This document shows, piece by piece, positions 9,384 to 18,721 of a stretch of DNA of 64,000 nt (position 1 is the stretch's first letter; each line of letters begins with the position of its first letter). The stretch lies in the NCBI RefSeq assembly GCF_028657905.1, contig NZ_CP117782.1, positions 2,108,001-2,172,000 of the forward strand, written 5' to 3'. Made by a program: the position numbers and the translations under genes. The DNA comes from Burkholderia sp. FERM BP-3421 (GTDB lineage Bacteria > Pseudomonadota > Gammaproteobacteria > Burkholderiales > Burkholderiaceae). The notes below the pieces were generated by a model that saw nothing but the letters and a program-made list of their open reading frames with translations, ran no database searches and was not told where the DNA came from.

Positions 9384-9599
9384 ATACGACCTCCGCGTCG
9401 GATTCCTGTGAATAAACCGCCATTTGACCACACCGGAGCAACCCCGCCGCCGCGCCGGGCGTGAAAGATGTTCAAGCGACGCGACGCGGCGGGAGCGCAT
9501 TCGACGCCGGATTGCGCCGGCTGTTCCCCGCATTGCGGTAAAATCCCGTCGATCGTATTCCGGGCGCGGTGCGCCCTCCTCTGAACGGAAGCCCGAACC

Positions 9600-9788
9600 A
9601 TGCCGTACCAGTCCGATGTCACGCAATTCCTGAATCAGTTGAAGCAGCAGAAGCCGACGCTCGAGGACGAGCAGCGCAAGGGCCGCTCGCTGCTGTGGGA
9701 CAAGCAGCCGGTCGACCTCGACGAGCGCGACGCGCAACAGGAATCCCGCGTCAAGCAGACGTCCTACGTCTACTACCAGAACTTCTGA
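9600..9788 (+). CDS. DUF3460 family small protein
   Basis: 62 residues, hydrophilic and highly charged (MPYQSDVTQFLNQLKQQK at the start, SYVYYQNF at the end), with no signal peptide or membrane segment. It matches my recollection of the DUF3460 family, short Burkholderiales proteins usually found just upstream of scpA. The scpA start is 4 nt after its stop, so they are co-transcribed. Function unknown; context hints at a link with chromosome segregation or pantothenate genes but does not prove it. Confidence 0.8.
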   Translation: MPYQSDVTQFLNQLKQQKPTLEDEQRKGRSLLWDKQPVDLDERDAQQESRVKQTSYVYYQNF

Positions 9789-9792
9789 CGCC

Positions 9793-10665
9793 GTGAGCGC
9801 CGCGGACGAGGCCGGCGCCTCGCAACCGGAACAGGCGATCGCCGCCCCGTCGGGCGCCGATTCGACGCCCGACACCGTCGACGGCGTCGCCGCGTTCGCG
9901 CGCCTGTACGGCGAGCCGCTCTTCAAGCTGCCGCAGGACCTGTACATCCCGCCGGACGCGCTCGAGGTGTTCCTCGAGACCTTCGAGGGTCCGCTCGACC
10001 TGCTGCTGTACCTGATCCGCAAGCAGAACTTCAACGTGCTGGACATCCCGATGGCGCAGGTCACCATCCAGTACCTCGGCTATGTCGACCAGATCCGCGA
10101 GTCGAACCTGGAACTGGCGGCCGAGTACCTGCTGATGGCGGCGATGCTCATCGAGATCAAGTCGCGCATGCTGCTGCCGGTGAAGAAGGCCGACACCGGC
10201 GAGGAAGCCGAGGATCCGCGCGCCGAGCTGGTGCGCCGCCTGCTCGAATACGAGCAGATGAAGCTCGCCGCGCAGCGCATCGACCATCTGCCGCAGCTCG
10301 GCCGCGATTTCCTGCGCGCCGACGTCTATATCGAGCAGAGCATCACGCCGCGCTTCCCCGACGTGAACTCCGACGACCTGCGCGCCGCCTGGGCCGACGT
10401 GCTCAAGCGCGCGAAGCTGGTCCAGCACCACAAGATCTCGCGCGAGGAGCTGTCGGTGCGCGAGCACATGAGCTTGATCCTGCGCCGCCTGCAGAACGCC
10501 CGCTTCATGGAGTTCGCCGACCTGTTCGACACCTCGCGCGGCGTGCCCGTCGTGATCGTCAACTTCATCGCGATGCTCGAACTCGCGCGCGAGTCGCTCG
10601 TCGAGATCACCCAGCCCGAACCGTTCGCGCCGATCTACGTCCGGCTCGCCTACCTGCCCGCCTGA
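9793..10665 (+). CDS. scpA: Segregation and condensation protein A
   Basis: 290 residues from a GTG start. After a variable acidic N-terminus the kleisin signature appears: FEGPLDLLLYLIRKQ about residues 63-77, then ILDIPMAQVT-type and ELAAEYLLMAAMLIEIKSRMLLP segments that bind the SMC neck. The C-terminal winged helix ends near LTEITQ-like text. ScpA bridges the SMC heads and, with ScpB, organises and segregates the chromosome. It follows the DUF3460 gene by 4 nt. No scpB is visible nearby. Confidence 0.93.
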   Translation: MSAADEAGASQPEQAIAAPSGADSTPDTVDGVAAFARLYGEPLFKLPQDLYIPPDALEVFLETFEGPLDLLLYLIRKQNFNVLDIPMAQVTIQYLGYVDQIRESNLELAAEYLLMAAMLIEIKSRMLLPVKKADTGEEAEDPRAELVRRLLEYEQMKLAAQRIDHLPQLGRDFLRADVYIEQSITPRFPDVNSDDLRAAWADVLKRAKLVQHHKISREELSVREHMSLILRRLQNARFMEFADLFDTSRGVPVVIVNFIAMLELARESLVEITQPEPFAPIYVRLAYLPA

Positions 10666-10873
10666 CGCGCGCCGCCGCGCGTGCATCGTCCCCTATTTCC
10701 CGCCCTCCGTCTTGATGCGAACGGTCGTGCCTTTATCGATGCGCTGGAGCGGCAAATCCTCTACAATCCCGACGCTCGCCGCCTGGCTCCACGCCCGGGC
10801 GCCCCGCACCCAGTCATGACGCCGCCGTAGGCGGCGCAACGCGCGACCCGCGCGAGGAATCCGACCCGCCACC

Positions 10874-11713
10874 ATGAAAGTCATCAGCTCGATCCAGGAA
10901 CTGCGCGACCAGTTGCGCGGCCAGAACCGCGTTGCCTTCGTGCCGACGATGGGCAACCTGCATGAGGGCCATCTGTCGCTGATGCGGCTCGCCCGGCAGC
11001 ACGGCGACCCGGTCGTCGCGAGCGTGTTCGTGAACCGTCTGCAATTCGGTCCGAACGAGGATTTCGACAAGTACCCGCGCACGCTGCAGGACGACATCGA
11101 GAAGCTGCAGAAGGACAACGTCTACGTGCTGTTCGCGCCGAGCGAGCGCGACATGTACCCGGAGCCGCAGGAATACCGCGTGCAGCCGCCGCACGATCTC
11201 GGCGACATCCTCGAGGGCGAGTTCCGCCCGGGCTTCTTCACCGGCGTGTGCACGGTGGTCACGAAGCTGATGTCCTGCGTGCAGCCGCGCGTCGCGGTGT
11301 TCGGCAAGAAGGATTACCAGCAGCTGATGATCGTGCGGCGCATGTGCCAGCAGCTCGCGCTGCCCGTCGAGATCATCGCGGCCGAGACCGTGCGCGACGC
11401 CGACGGCCTCGCGCTGTCGTCGCGCAACCGCTTCCTGAGCGAGCGCGAACGCGCGGAGGCGCCGGAACTCGTGCGCACGCTGCATCGCGTGCGCGACGCG
11501 GTGCTGGGCGGCGCCCGCGACCTCGCGGCGCTCGAGCGCGACGCGCTCACGAGCCTCGCCGCGCGCGGCTGGCAGCCCGACTACGTGTCGATCCGCCGGC
11601 AAGCGAACCTGGTCGCGCCCGACGCGGCGCAACGGGAAGCCGGCGAGCCGCTCGTCGTGCTCGCGGCCGCGAAGCTCGGCGCGACCCGCCTCATCGACAA
11701 CCTCGAAATCTGA
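10874..11713 (+). CDS. panC: Pantothenate synthetase
   Basis: 279 residues, normal length. PTMGNLHEGHLSL near residues 25-37 contains the HIGH-type ATP site, and LSSRNRFLS (KMSKS-equivalent, residues about 178-186) is present. It condenses pantoate and beta-alanine with ATP to make pantothenate, in the cytosol. panD, which makes the beta-alanine, begins 17 nt after its stop. The 208 bp between scpA and panC hold no gene. Confidence 0.96.
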   Translation: MKVISSIQELRDQLRGQNRVAFVPTMGNLHEGHLSLMRLARQHGDPVVASVFVNRLQFGPNEDFDKYPRTLQDDIEKLQKDNVYVLFAPSERDMYPEPQEYRVQPPHDLGDILEGEFRPGFFTGVCTVVTKLMSCVQPRVAVFGKKDYQQLMIVRRMCQQLALPVEIIAAETVRDADGLALSSRNRFLSERERAEAPELVRTLHRVRDAVLGGARDLAALERDALTSLAARGWQPDYVSIRRQANLVAPDAAQREAGEPLVVLAAAKLGATRLIDNLEI

Positions 11714-11730
11714 AGCACCTAGGAGTCACC

Positions 11731-12117
11731 ATGCAGCGCCACATGCTGAAATCGAAGATCCACCGCGTCGCGGTCACGCACTGCGAGCTGCATTACGAAG
11801 GCTCGTGCGCGATCGACGAGGATCTGCTCGAAGCCGCGAACATCGTGGAGAACGAGCGCATCGACATCTGGAACATCAACAACGGCGAGCGCTTCTCGAC
11901 CTATGCGATCAAGGGTGAGCGCGGCAGCGGCATGATCTCGCTGAACGGCTCGGCCGCGCGGCGCGCGCAGCTCGGCGACCTGGTGATCATCGCCGCGTTC
12001 GCGATGGTCGACGAGACAGCGCTGCAGGCCGGCTGGAAGCCGGACCTGGTGTTCGTCGACGAGCACAACAAGATGAAGGGCAGCCGCGACCACGTGCCGA
12101 CCCAAAGCTGGACCTGA
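11731..12117 (+). CDS. panD: Aspartate 1-decarboxylase precursor
   Basis: 128 residues. The self-processing site is HYEGSCAID, with Gly24-Ser25 the bond that is cleaved to give the pyruvoyl cofactor at Ser25. Start chosen at MQRHMLKSKIHR, preceded by AGGAG 7 nt away. It converts aspartate to beta-alanine for PanC, with which it forms an operon. A strong terminator follows. Confidence 0.96.
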   Translation: MQRHMLKSKIHRVAVTHCELHYEGSCAIDEDLLEAANIVENERIDIWNINNGERFSTYAIKGERGSGMISLNGSAARRAQLGDLVIIAAFAMVDETALQAGWKPDLVFVDEHNKMKGSRDHVPTQSWT

Positions 12118-12144
12118 GCGGCGCGCGCCGCCCGGCCCCGGCCA

Positions 12145-12175
12145 CCCCACGACCCGCCCGGGCGTGGGGTTTTTT
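12145..12175 (+). terminator. Intrinsic terminator of the panC-panD operon
   Basis: The stem CCCCACG/CGTGGGG (12145-12151 with 12163-12169) is followed by six T residues, 28 bp after the panD stop. It lies between convergent panD and parA. Confidence 0.9.
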
Positions 12176-12184
12176 ATGCGCGCG

Positions 12185-12814
12185 TCAGGCCCGCGCCTGC
12201 GCCCATTCGACGATCGGCTGCCACTGCTCCAGGTCCTTGTCGACCCGGCTCTTCGCGACGTCCCACAGCGTGAGGCCGTGCGCGGCGAGCTGCACGTAGT
12301 TCTGGGTGTCGCGCACGTAGCCGAGCACCGGCAACTTGAGCCCCTCGACGAACCGGTGCAGCTGGTCGGCCGAGCGCGTGCGCGCATCGACCCGCATGCC
12401 GACGATCCCCACCTCCACCGCGCCCTTGCGCACCGCCTTCTCGCTCGCGAGCCGCTCCAGGAACTGCTGGGTCGCGAGGATATCGAACAGCGACGGCTGC
12501 AGCGGCACGATCACCTTGTCGGCGAAATCCAGCGCGAGATTCAGGCGGCCGCCGTGCAGGCCGGCCGGGGTGTCGATCACCGCGTATTCCAGGCCGCGCG
12601 GCGGCTTGGAGGGCGCGTCGGGATCGAGCGACCAGGTCTCGATCGGCGGCAAGGTCGACGGCCGCAGGTCAAGCCATGCATGCGCGGACTGCTGCCGGTC
12701 GAGATCGGCCAGCGCGACCCACGCGCCCTGCGCCGCGAAATACCCCGCCAGATTGGTGGACAGCGTGCTCTTGCCTACGCCGCCCTTCGGATTCGCCACC
12801 ACGATCACCGTCAT
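12185..12814 (-). CDS. ParA/MinD-type ATPase, orphan
   Basis: 209 residues with the deviant Walker A motif PKGGVGKST at residues 9-17, a DLDRQQSA switch and a VIDTPAG Walker B at about 90-96. This is the small ParA form with no DNA-binding domain. Such proteins position cargo or partition DNA by ATP-driven patterning. No parB or centromere-like repeats lie next to it; it sits alone between convergent panD and DoxX. Start chosen at MTVIVVANPKGG behind a G-rich ribosome site. Cargo unknown. Confidence 0.85.
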   Translation of the reverse strand: MTVIVVANPKGGVGKSTLSTNLAGYFAAQGAWVALADLDRQQSAHAWLDLRPSTLPPIETWSLDPDAPSKPPRGLEYAVIDTPAGLHGGRLNLALDFADKVIVPLQPSLFDILATQQFLERLASEKAVRKGAVEVGIVGMRVDARTRSADQLHRFVEGLKLPVLGYVRDTQNYVQLAAHGLTLWDVAKSRVDKDLEQWQPIVEWAQARA

Positions 12815-12941
12815 GAATTCCCCCGAAAAAGCCGTCGGCGACGCCGGCCGGAGCCGACGCCGCACCCGTTGCGGATACAGGGAGCGATGATATCGGCAAA
12901 TGCGGCCGGGGACGACGGCCGCCCGCGCGGCGACCCGGGTT

Positions 12942-13343
12942 TCAGGCGGCGCGAAGGCGCTCGACCGCGAACGCGCCCGCGCCGAGCAGCGCCTGCACCG
13001 CGAGCGTGACGGCCCAGAACGCCGGATATTCCCAGCCGCCGTTCGGCGCGGCGAAACTCCAGCCGTTCGGCAGGTGCGCGAGCACCGCGCCCAGCATGAA
13101 CGGCAGCAGCACGAGCGCGGCGAGCCGCACCCGGAAGCCCGCCAGCAGCGCGAGGCCGCCCGCCAGCTCGACCACGGTGGTCAGGTAGGCCAGCCAGCCC
13201 GGCAGCCCGAGCGAGACGAAGAACTGCGCGGCGCCCGGCAGCGTGAAGACGAATACCTTCTGGGCGACGTGGGCGAGATACAACACACCGAGCGCCACGC
13301 GCAGCAGCGTGGCGGCCAGATCGGTCAGGCGGGTCGGGTTCAT
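12942..13343 (-). CDS. DoxX family membrane protein
   Basis: 133 residues with four predicted membrane helices (about residues 10-30, 50-68, 74-92, 108-126). LRVALGVLYLAHVAQKV at the start and the FVSLGLP...VELAGGLALL stretch are typical of DoxX. It is an inner-membrane protein whose biochemical role is not settled; relatives are linked to redox stress and thiosulfate oxidation. Monocistronic by spacing. Confidence 0.85.
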   Translation of the reverse strand: MNPTRLTDLAATLLRVALGVLYLAHVAQKVFVFTLPGAAQFFVSLGLPGWLAYLTTVVELAGGLALLAGFRVRLAALVLLPFMLGAVLAHLPNGWSFAAPNGGWEYPAFWAVTLAVQALLGAGAFAVERLRAA

Positions 13344-13473
13344 GTCGGGTTCCTTGTTCCGGTTCGTTGAGATCGATGGAACGGACTTTATTCGAACCCG
13401 GCGGGTTGAAAAATCGCCTGACCGGCTTTAATTATTTCCTGTTTGGAACGAATAATCGTGCGACCGGCTGCTT

Positions 13474-14976
13474 TCATGCAAACGCGTCGAACACGCGCGG
13501 CAGGTCGAGATGGGCGGCCAGCGTATCGGCGAGCCGCTCCAGCGACGCCTCGCGCAGCGCCGGGTAGTCGACCGCCTCCGCGCCGTCGTCGAGGCCCGCC
13601 CACGCGAGCAGCGCCGCGCACGCGCCGGGCGCGTCGAACAGCCCGTGCACGTAGGTGGCCAGGATCTGCCCGTCTTCCGAGCGCGCGCCGTCGTCGCGCC
13701 CGCCCGCCGCGCCGTCGAGCCGCAGCGCGGGCGCGGCGAGCGCCGGCCCGTGCGTCTCGCCCATGTGGATCTCGTAGCCCGCCAGCGCCGGCGCGCCGCC
13801 GAACGCGAGCCGGCCGGTCACGTTGACGAGCGTCTTGTCGGGCCGCAGGGTCGTCGCGTAATCGAACAGGCCCAGGCCCGGCACGCAGGCGGGCGGGCCC
13901 TCCAGGCCATGCGGATCGTCGAGCGTCCGGCCGAGCATCTGCATCCCGCCGCAAATCCCGAGCAGCTTCCCGCCGTAGCGCAGGTGCCGCTTCAGCACCG
14001 CCTCCCAGCCCTGCTCGCGCAGCCAGCCCAGGTCGCGCTGCACGTTCTTCGAGCCCGGCAGGATGAGCAGGTCCGCGGCCGGCACCGGCCCGCTTTTCCA
14101 GTAGGTGAAATCCACGCGCGGATGCACGCGCAACGGATCGAAATCGGTGTGGTTGCTGATCCGCGGCAGCGCGGGCACCACGACCCGCAGCACGCCGGCG
14201 TCGCGCTCGGCGGCGACGGTGCGCGCCTGCGCGGGCAGCATGTCCTCGGCATCGAGCACGAGCCCGTGCAGGTACGGCACGACCCCGAGCACCGGCTTGC
14301 CGGTGCGCGCCTCGAGCCAGTCGAGCCCCGGCTTGAGCAGCGCCGGGTCGCCGCGAAAGCGGTTGATCACGAACCCGCGCACGCGCGCTCGCTCGCTCTC
14401 CGACAGGCATGCGAGCGTCCCGATCAGGTGGGCGAACACGCCGCCGCGATCGATGTCCGCGACCAGCACCACCGGGCAGTCGACGCGCTCGGCGAAGCCC
14501 ATGTTCGCGATGTCGCCGTCGCGCAGGTTGATCTCGGCGGGGCTGCCCGCGCCCTCGACGACCACCGCGTCGTAGCCCGCGCGCAGGCGCGCATACGATT
14601 CGAGCACCGCTTCGAACGCGATCGGCTTGTACGCGTGATAGGCGCGCGCATCGAGGTTCGCGCGCGCGCGGCCGTGGATGATCACCTGCGCGCCGCGGTC
14701 GCTGGTCGGCTTGAGCAGCACCGGGTTGAAATCGGTATGCGCGGAGATGCCGGCCGCGAGCGCCTGCAGGGCCTGGGCGCGGCCGATCTCGCCGCCGTCC
14801 GCCGTGACTGCGCTGTTGAGCGCCATGTTCTGCGGCTTGAACGGCGCGACGCGCGCGCCCGCGCGGCGCGCGAGCCGGCACAGCCCGGCGACGAGCGTGC
14901 TCTTGCCCGCGTCGGACGTGGTGCCCTGGATCATCAGCGTGCCGCGCACGCGCGCGGGGGAAACGGAGGCGGTCAT
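13474..14976 (-). CDS. cobQ: Cobyric acid synthase (glutamine-hydrolysing)
   Basis: 500 residues. The N-terminal P-loop synthetase domain carries LMIQGTTSDAGKST (near residue 14) and PFKPQNMALNSAV. The C-terminal class I amidotransferase domain has the nucleophile in LLGICGGMQMLG and the partner His in TYVHGLFD. It amidates four side chains of adenosylcobyrinic a,c-diamide. It is divergent from cobU, with only 63 bp between the two starts, so the two cobalamin transcription units share a promoter region. Start taken at MTASVSPARVRG, the nearest ATG to the first conserved block. Confidence 0.95.
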   Translation of the reverse strand: MTASVSPARVRGTLMIQGTTSDAGKSTLVAGLCRLARRAGARVAPFKPQNMALNSAVTADGGEIGRAQALQALAAGISAHTDFNPVLLKPTSDRGAQVIIHGRARANLDARAYHAYKPIAFEAVLESYARLRAGYDAVVVEGAGSPAEINLRDGDIANMGFAERVDCPVVLVADIDRGGVFAHLIGTLACLSESERARVRGFVINRFRGDPALLKPGLDWLEARTGKPVLGVVPYLHGLVLDAEDMLPAQARTVAAERDAGVLRVVVPALPRISNHTDFDPLRVHPRVDFTYWKSGPVPAADLLILPGSKNVQRDLGWLREQGWEAVLKRHLRYGGKLLGICGGMQMLGRTLDDPHGLEGPPACVPGLGLFDYATTLRPDKTLVNVTGRLAFGGAPALAGYEIHMGETHGPALAAPALRLDGAAGGRDDGARSEDGQILATYVHGLFDAPGACAALLAWAGLDDGAEAVDYPALREASLERLADTLAAHLDLPRVFDAFA

Positions 14977-15039
14977 CGAAGCGGGCGTTCCGGCAAAAAG
15001 CGAAGGTCGCATTATCGCCCGCGCCGTTACAATCATGCG

Positions 15040-15591
15040 ATGACTCCGCACGATCTCACCTTCGTCCTCGGCGGCGCGCGCTCCGGCAAGAGCGCCTACG
15101 CCGAGCAGCTCGCCGCCTCGAGCGGGCAGGCCGTCACCTATGTCGCCACCGCACGCGTCGCCGATGACGAATTCGCCGCGCGCATCGCCCATCATCGCGC
15201 GCGGCGCCCGGCCGACTGGGCGCTCGTCGAGGCGCCCGTCGAGCTGGCGCAGACCCTGCTGCGGCTCGACGATCCCGCCGCCTGCGTGCTGGTCGACTGC
15301 CTCACGCTGTGGCTCGCGAACCTGCTCTGTCCCGCCGACGGCGCGCCCGTCGACCCGGCGCTGTACGAGGCCCGGGTCGCCGAGCTGGAAGCCGCGCTCG
15401 GCGCGACGCGCGCGCGGCTCATCGTCGTCAGCAACGAGATCGGCCTCGGCGTGGTGCCGCTCGGCGCGGAAACGCGCCGCTACGTCGACGAACTGGGCCG
15501 GCTCAACCAGCGCATCGCCGCGTGCGCGACGCGCGTCACGCTGCTCGTCGCCGGGCTGCCCCTCGACCTGAAGAACGGGCGGGCCGGCTGA
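15040..15591 (+). CDS. cobU: Adenosylcobinamide kinase / guanylyltransferase
   Basis: 183 residues with the P-loop LGGARSGKS at residues 10-18 and the family pattern DCLTLWLANLL, then VSNEIGLGVVP in the C-terminal half. It phosphorylates adenosylcobinamide and attaches GMP to give adenosylcobinamide-GDP, the substrate of CobS. The stop overlaps the cobD start (TGATG), so they are coupled. Confidence 0.94.
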   Translation: MTPHDLTFVLGGARSGKSAYAEQLAASSGQAVTYVATARVADDEFAARIAHHRARRPADWALVEAPVELAQTLLRLDDPAACVLVDCLTLWLANLLCPADGAPVDPALYEARVAELEAALGATRARLIVVSNEIGLGVVPLGAETRRYVDELGRLNQRIAACATRVTLLVAGLPLDLKNGRAG

Positions 15592-16535
15592 TGCTGATGC
15601 TCTCGATGCCTGCCGTCGCGATCCTCGCGATCGCCGCGTTCCTCGTCGATCTGCGCATCGGCGAACCGCGCGCCGGCCATCCGCTCGTCGGCTTCGGACG
15701 GATCGCCGCGCATCTCGAAACCACCCTGAACGACGGGCGGCGCGGCCGCCTCGTCGGGCTCGGCGCCTGGTGCCTCGCGGTGGTGCCGCTCGTCGCGCTC
15801 GCCGCGTGGTTCACCGCGGTCCTGCCGTGGGCGCTCGCCGCCGCGCTGCACGTGGCGCTGCTGTGGTTCGCGCTCGGCGCGAAGAGCCTCGCCGATCACA
15901 TCGCGCCGATCGCGGCCGCGCTCGCGCGCCGCGACCTCGCCGGCGCGCGCGCGCTGACCGCGCGCATCGTGTCGCGCGACACGCGCGACGCGGACGCCAG
16001 TGCGCTGTCGCGCGCCGCCGTCGAATCGGCGCTCGAGAACGGCAACGACGCGATCTTCGGCGCGCTGTTCTGGTTCGCGATCGCGGGCGGCCCGGGCGCG
16101 CTGCTGTTCCGCCTCGCCAACACGCTCGACGCCATGTGGGGCTACAAGACCCCGCGCCTGCTGCGCTTCGGCTGGGCCGCCGCGCGCATCGACGACGCCC
16201 TCAACTGGATCCCCGCCCGCCTCACCGCGGCGAGCTACGCGCTGCTCGGCGACACCGCGAGCGCGTGGCGCTGCTGGCGCACCCAGGCGCGCCTGTGGGA
16301 CAGCCCGAACGCCGGCCCGGTGATGGCCGCCGGCGCAGGCAGCCTCAACGTCGTGATCGGCGGCCCTGCCGTCTATCACGGCGCGCTCGAAGTCCGTCCG
16401 GTGCTCGGCGCGGGCCAGCCGGCCGGCCCGGGGCACGTGCGGGCGGCGCTCGCGCTGGTCGCCCGCACCGCGATCCTGTGGCTCGCGCTGCTGCTGGTCG
16501 GCGCGGCCTTCGCGCTCGCGACGCATCATGGGTGA
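15591..16535 (+). CDS. cobD: Adenosylcobinamide-phosphate synthase
   Basis: 314 residues, a polytopic membrane protein (CbiB/CobD family). It shows FLVDLRIGEPRAGHPLVGFGR at the N-terminus, the ESALENGNDAIFGALFWFAIAGGPGALLFRLANTLDAMWG-type core and a C-terminal hydrophobic helix. It attaches the aminopropanol(-phosphate) arm to cobyric acid. Start at 15591 overlaps the cobU stop; a second ATG lies at 15597. Its 3' end overlaps the next gene by 8 nt. Confidence 0.94.
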   Translation: MLMLSMPAVAILAIAAFLVDLRIGEPRAGHPLVGFGRIAAHLETTLNDGRRGRLVGLGAWCLAVVPLVALAAWFTAVLPWALAAALHVALLWFALGAKSLADHIAPIAAALARRDLAGARALTARIVSRDTRDADASALSRAAVESALENGNDAIFGALFWFAIAGGPGALLFRLANTLDAMWGYKTPRLLRFGWAAARIDDALNWIPARLTAASYALLGDTASAWRCWRTQARLWDSPNAGPVMAAGAGSLNVVIGGPAVYHGALEVRPVLGAGQPAGPGHVRAALALVARTAILWLALLLVGAAFALATHHG

Positions 16536-17571
16536 CGCGCCGATCGTCCACGGCGGCAACCTGCGCGAGGCCGCGCGCCGCCACGGCATCGCGTACGACA
16601 GCTGGCTCGACCTGTCGACCGGCATCAATCCGCGCGGCTATCCGGTGCCGCCCGTGCCCGCCGCCGCGTGGCGCCGCCTGCCCGACGACGACGACGCGCT
16701 CGCGACCGCCGCCGCGCGCTACTACGGCGCGCCGGACGCCGCCCACGTGCTGCCGGTCGCCGGCAGCCAGGCCGCGATCCGCGCGTTGCCCGCGCTGCTG
16801 CCGCTCGGCACGGCCGGCGTCGCGCCGCTCGCGTACGGCGAATACGGGCCCGCGTTCGCGCGCCACGGTCATGCGGTCGAGGCGTTCTCGTGCGCACACG
16901 ACACCTTGCCCGCGGCGCTCACCCACCTGATCGTCGGCAACCCGAACAACCCGACCACCGAGCACGTCGCGCCCGCGCGCCTGCTGCGCTGGCACGCGCA
17001 GCTGCACGCGCGCGGCGGCGCGCTGATCGTCGACGAGGCATTCGCGGACGCGGACGACGCCGATTCGCTCGCCGCCGAGGTCGGGCGCGCGGGCCTGATC
17101 GTGCTGCGCTCGGTCGGCAAGTTCTTCGGGCTCGCCGGGATCCGCGCGGGCTTCGCGCTGGCCGCGCCCGGCCTGCTGCGCGACCTGCGCGACCGGCTCG
17201 GCGCGTGGACCGTGAGCGGCCCCGCGGGCCATGCGGTCGCCGCCGCGTTCGCCGACACGGACTGGCAGCGGGCCACCCGCGCGCGGCTCGCGGTAGACGG
17301 TGCGCGGCTCGCGGCCGGCCTGCGCGCGCAGGGCTTCGCGACGCAAGCGACGCCGCTGTTCAGCTGGACCGACGACCCGCGCGCCGCCGCGCTGCACGAG
17401 GCGCTCGCGCGGCGCGGCGTCTGGACCCGCTACTTCGCGCACGCGCCGAGCCTGCGGATCGGCTTGCCCGACGACGAGGCGGCATGGCGGCGCTTCGAGC
17501 AGGCGCTCGCGGAAGCCGTCGCGACGCTCGGCGATCCGACGGCGGCGACCGCCGCCCCGGCGCCCCTGTGA
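16528..17571 (+). CDS. cobC: PLP-dependent threonine-phosphate decarboxylase (CobC type)
   Basis: 347 residues, fold-type I aminotransferase family. VHGGNLREAARR at the start and DLSTGINPRGYP are hallmarks of cobalamin CobC/CobD decarboxylases. VGNPNNPT binds the cofactor and SVGKFFGLAGIRAGF carries the Schiff-base lysine. It makes (R)-1-amino-2-propanol phosphate from threonine phosphate for the cobinamide side arm. Overlaps cobD and, by TGATG, the btuF gene. The symbol cobC is also used for an unrelated phosphatase at 31473-32405. Confidence 0.88.
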   Translation: MGDAPIVHGGNLREAARRHGIAYDSWLDLSTGINPRGYPVPPVPAAAWRRLPDDDDALATAAARYYGAPDAAHVLPVAGSQAAIRALPALLPLGTAGVAPLAYGEYGPAFARHGHAVEAFSCAHDTLPAALTHLIVGNPNNPTTEHVAPARLLRWHAQLHARGGALIVDEAFADADDADSLAAEVGRAGLIVLRSVGKFFGLAGIRAGFALAAPGLLRDLRDRLGAWTVSGPAGHAVAAAFADTDWQRATRARLAVDGARLAAGLRAQGFATQATPLFSWTDDPRAAALHEALARRGVWTRYFAHAPSLRIGLPDDEAAWRRFEQALAEAVATLGDPTAATAAPAPL

Positions 17572-18476
17572 TGACGCGCAGCCTGCTCCGTCTCCTCGCC
17601 GCGTGCGCCGCGCTCGTCGCCGGCGCCGCGCACGCGGCCATCACCGTCACCGACGACGACGGCCGGACCGTGACGCTCGCCGCGCCGGCGCGGCGCGTGG
17701 TCAGCCTCGCGCCGCACGTCACCGAGTTGATCTACGCGGCGGGCGGCGGCGATCGACTGGTCGGCGCGGTGTCGTACAGCGACTACCCGCCCGCCGCCCG
17801 CGCGGTGCCGCGCGTCGGCGACAACAAGGCGCTCGATCTCGAACGGATCGCCGCGCTGCGGCCCGACCTGATCGTGGTCTGGCGACACGGCAACGCCGAT
17901 CGCCAGACCGACCGGCTGCGCGCGCTCGGCATCCCGCTGTTCTACAGCGAACCGAAGCATGTCGACGACGTCGCCGGCGCGCTGACCCGGCTCGGCGACC
18001 TGTTCGGCACGCGCGCGGCCGCCGACGCGGCGGCGGCCGACTACCGCCGGCGCATCGCGGCGCTGCGCGCGCGCTATGCGGACCAGCCGCGCGTCGACGT
18101 GTTCTTCCAGGTCTGGGACCGGCCGCTGATGACGCTCAACGGCACCCACATCATCAGCGACGTGATCGCGCTGTGCGGCGGCCGCAACGTGTTCGCGCAG
18201 CTGAAGCCGCTCGTGCCGTCGGTGACCGACGAGGCGGTGCTGGCCGCCGATCCCGAGGCGATCGTGACCACGCGCACGGGCGCGACCGCGTCGGACACGC
18301 CGCCGCCGAGCCTCGACCGATGGCGCGCCTGGCCGGCGTTGAAAGCGGTCGCGCGCGGCAATCTGTTCGCGATCGACGGCGACTGGCTGACGCGGCCCGC
18401 GCCGCGCCTCGCGCTGGGCGCGGAGGCCTTGTGCAAGGATCTGGAGGAGGCGCGGGCGCGGCGGCCGGGGCCGTGA
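17571..18476 (+). CDS. btuF: Periplasmic cobalamin-binding protein (BtuF-like)
   Basis: 301 residues with a signal peptide (LLRLLAACAALVAGAAHA, cut before AITVTDDDG) and the helical-backbone fold of class III binding proteins. Motifs include RVVSLAPHVTELIYAAGGGDRLVG, the LERIAALRPDLIVVWRHGN-type block and ALKAVARGNLFAIDGDW near the end. It delivers corrinoid to BtuC/BtuD, which are encoded about 16 kb away in this window. The start overlaps the cobC stop, so it is the last gene of the cobU operon. Confidence 0.88.
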   Translation: MTRSLLRLLAACAALVAGAAHAAITVTDDDGRTVTLAAPARRVVSLAPHVTELIYAAGGGDRLVGAVSYSDYPPAARAVPRVGDNKALDLERIAALRPDLIVVWRHGNADRQTDRLRALGIPLFYSEPKHVDDVAGALTRLGDLFGTRAAADAAAADYRRRIAALRARYADQPRVDVFFQVWDRPLMTLNGTHIISDVIALCGGRNVFAQLKPLVPSVTDEAVLAADPEAIVTTRTGATASDTPPPSLDRWRAWPALKAVARGNLFAIDGDWLTRPAPRLALGAEALCKDLEEARARRPGP

Positions 18477-18492
18477 CGGGCACGCCGTCACG
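18472..18492 (+). terminator. Hairpin overlapping the btuF stop
   Basis: An 8-bp perfect stem (CGTGACGG with CCGTCACG, 18472-18479 and 18485-18492) with a 5-nt loop begins inside the btuF stop codon. No T tract follows, so termination is uncertain. Two further copies of CCGTCACG-like sequence follow within 60 bp. Confidence 0.35.
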
Positions 18493-18721
18493 CCCCCGGC
18501 GTATCGACCTGCAGTCCTGCCGTCACGGCCGCGCCGTCACGGCCCCGCTGCAGCAACCTCGCCGCGTCGAACTTGCCGTGAAAACCGTGCGCGCCGTCGC
18601 GACGCCAACGCGCGCCGACCGCGCATGATGACGCCGGCGCAAGCGCGAGACGTGGCGTGCCGTGGCCATCCCAAACGACGAAGCGGCGCACGCGTGCGGC
18701 ATCGCTCACGATTCCTCTCCG

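Noticed and set aside
3906..9464. 1852-codon open frame opposite tamA/tamB
   Set aside because: Same cause; both tam genes are certain on the other strand.
18488..18700. Minus-strand tail ending TAGLQVDTPGA, barrel-like at first sight
   Set aside because: No start, no supporting family, and it overlaps the btuF hairpin and IS110 relic; too weak to call.
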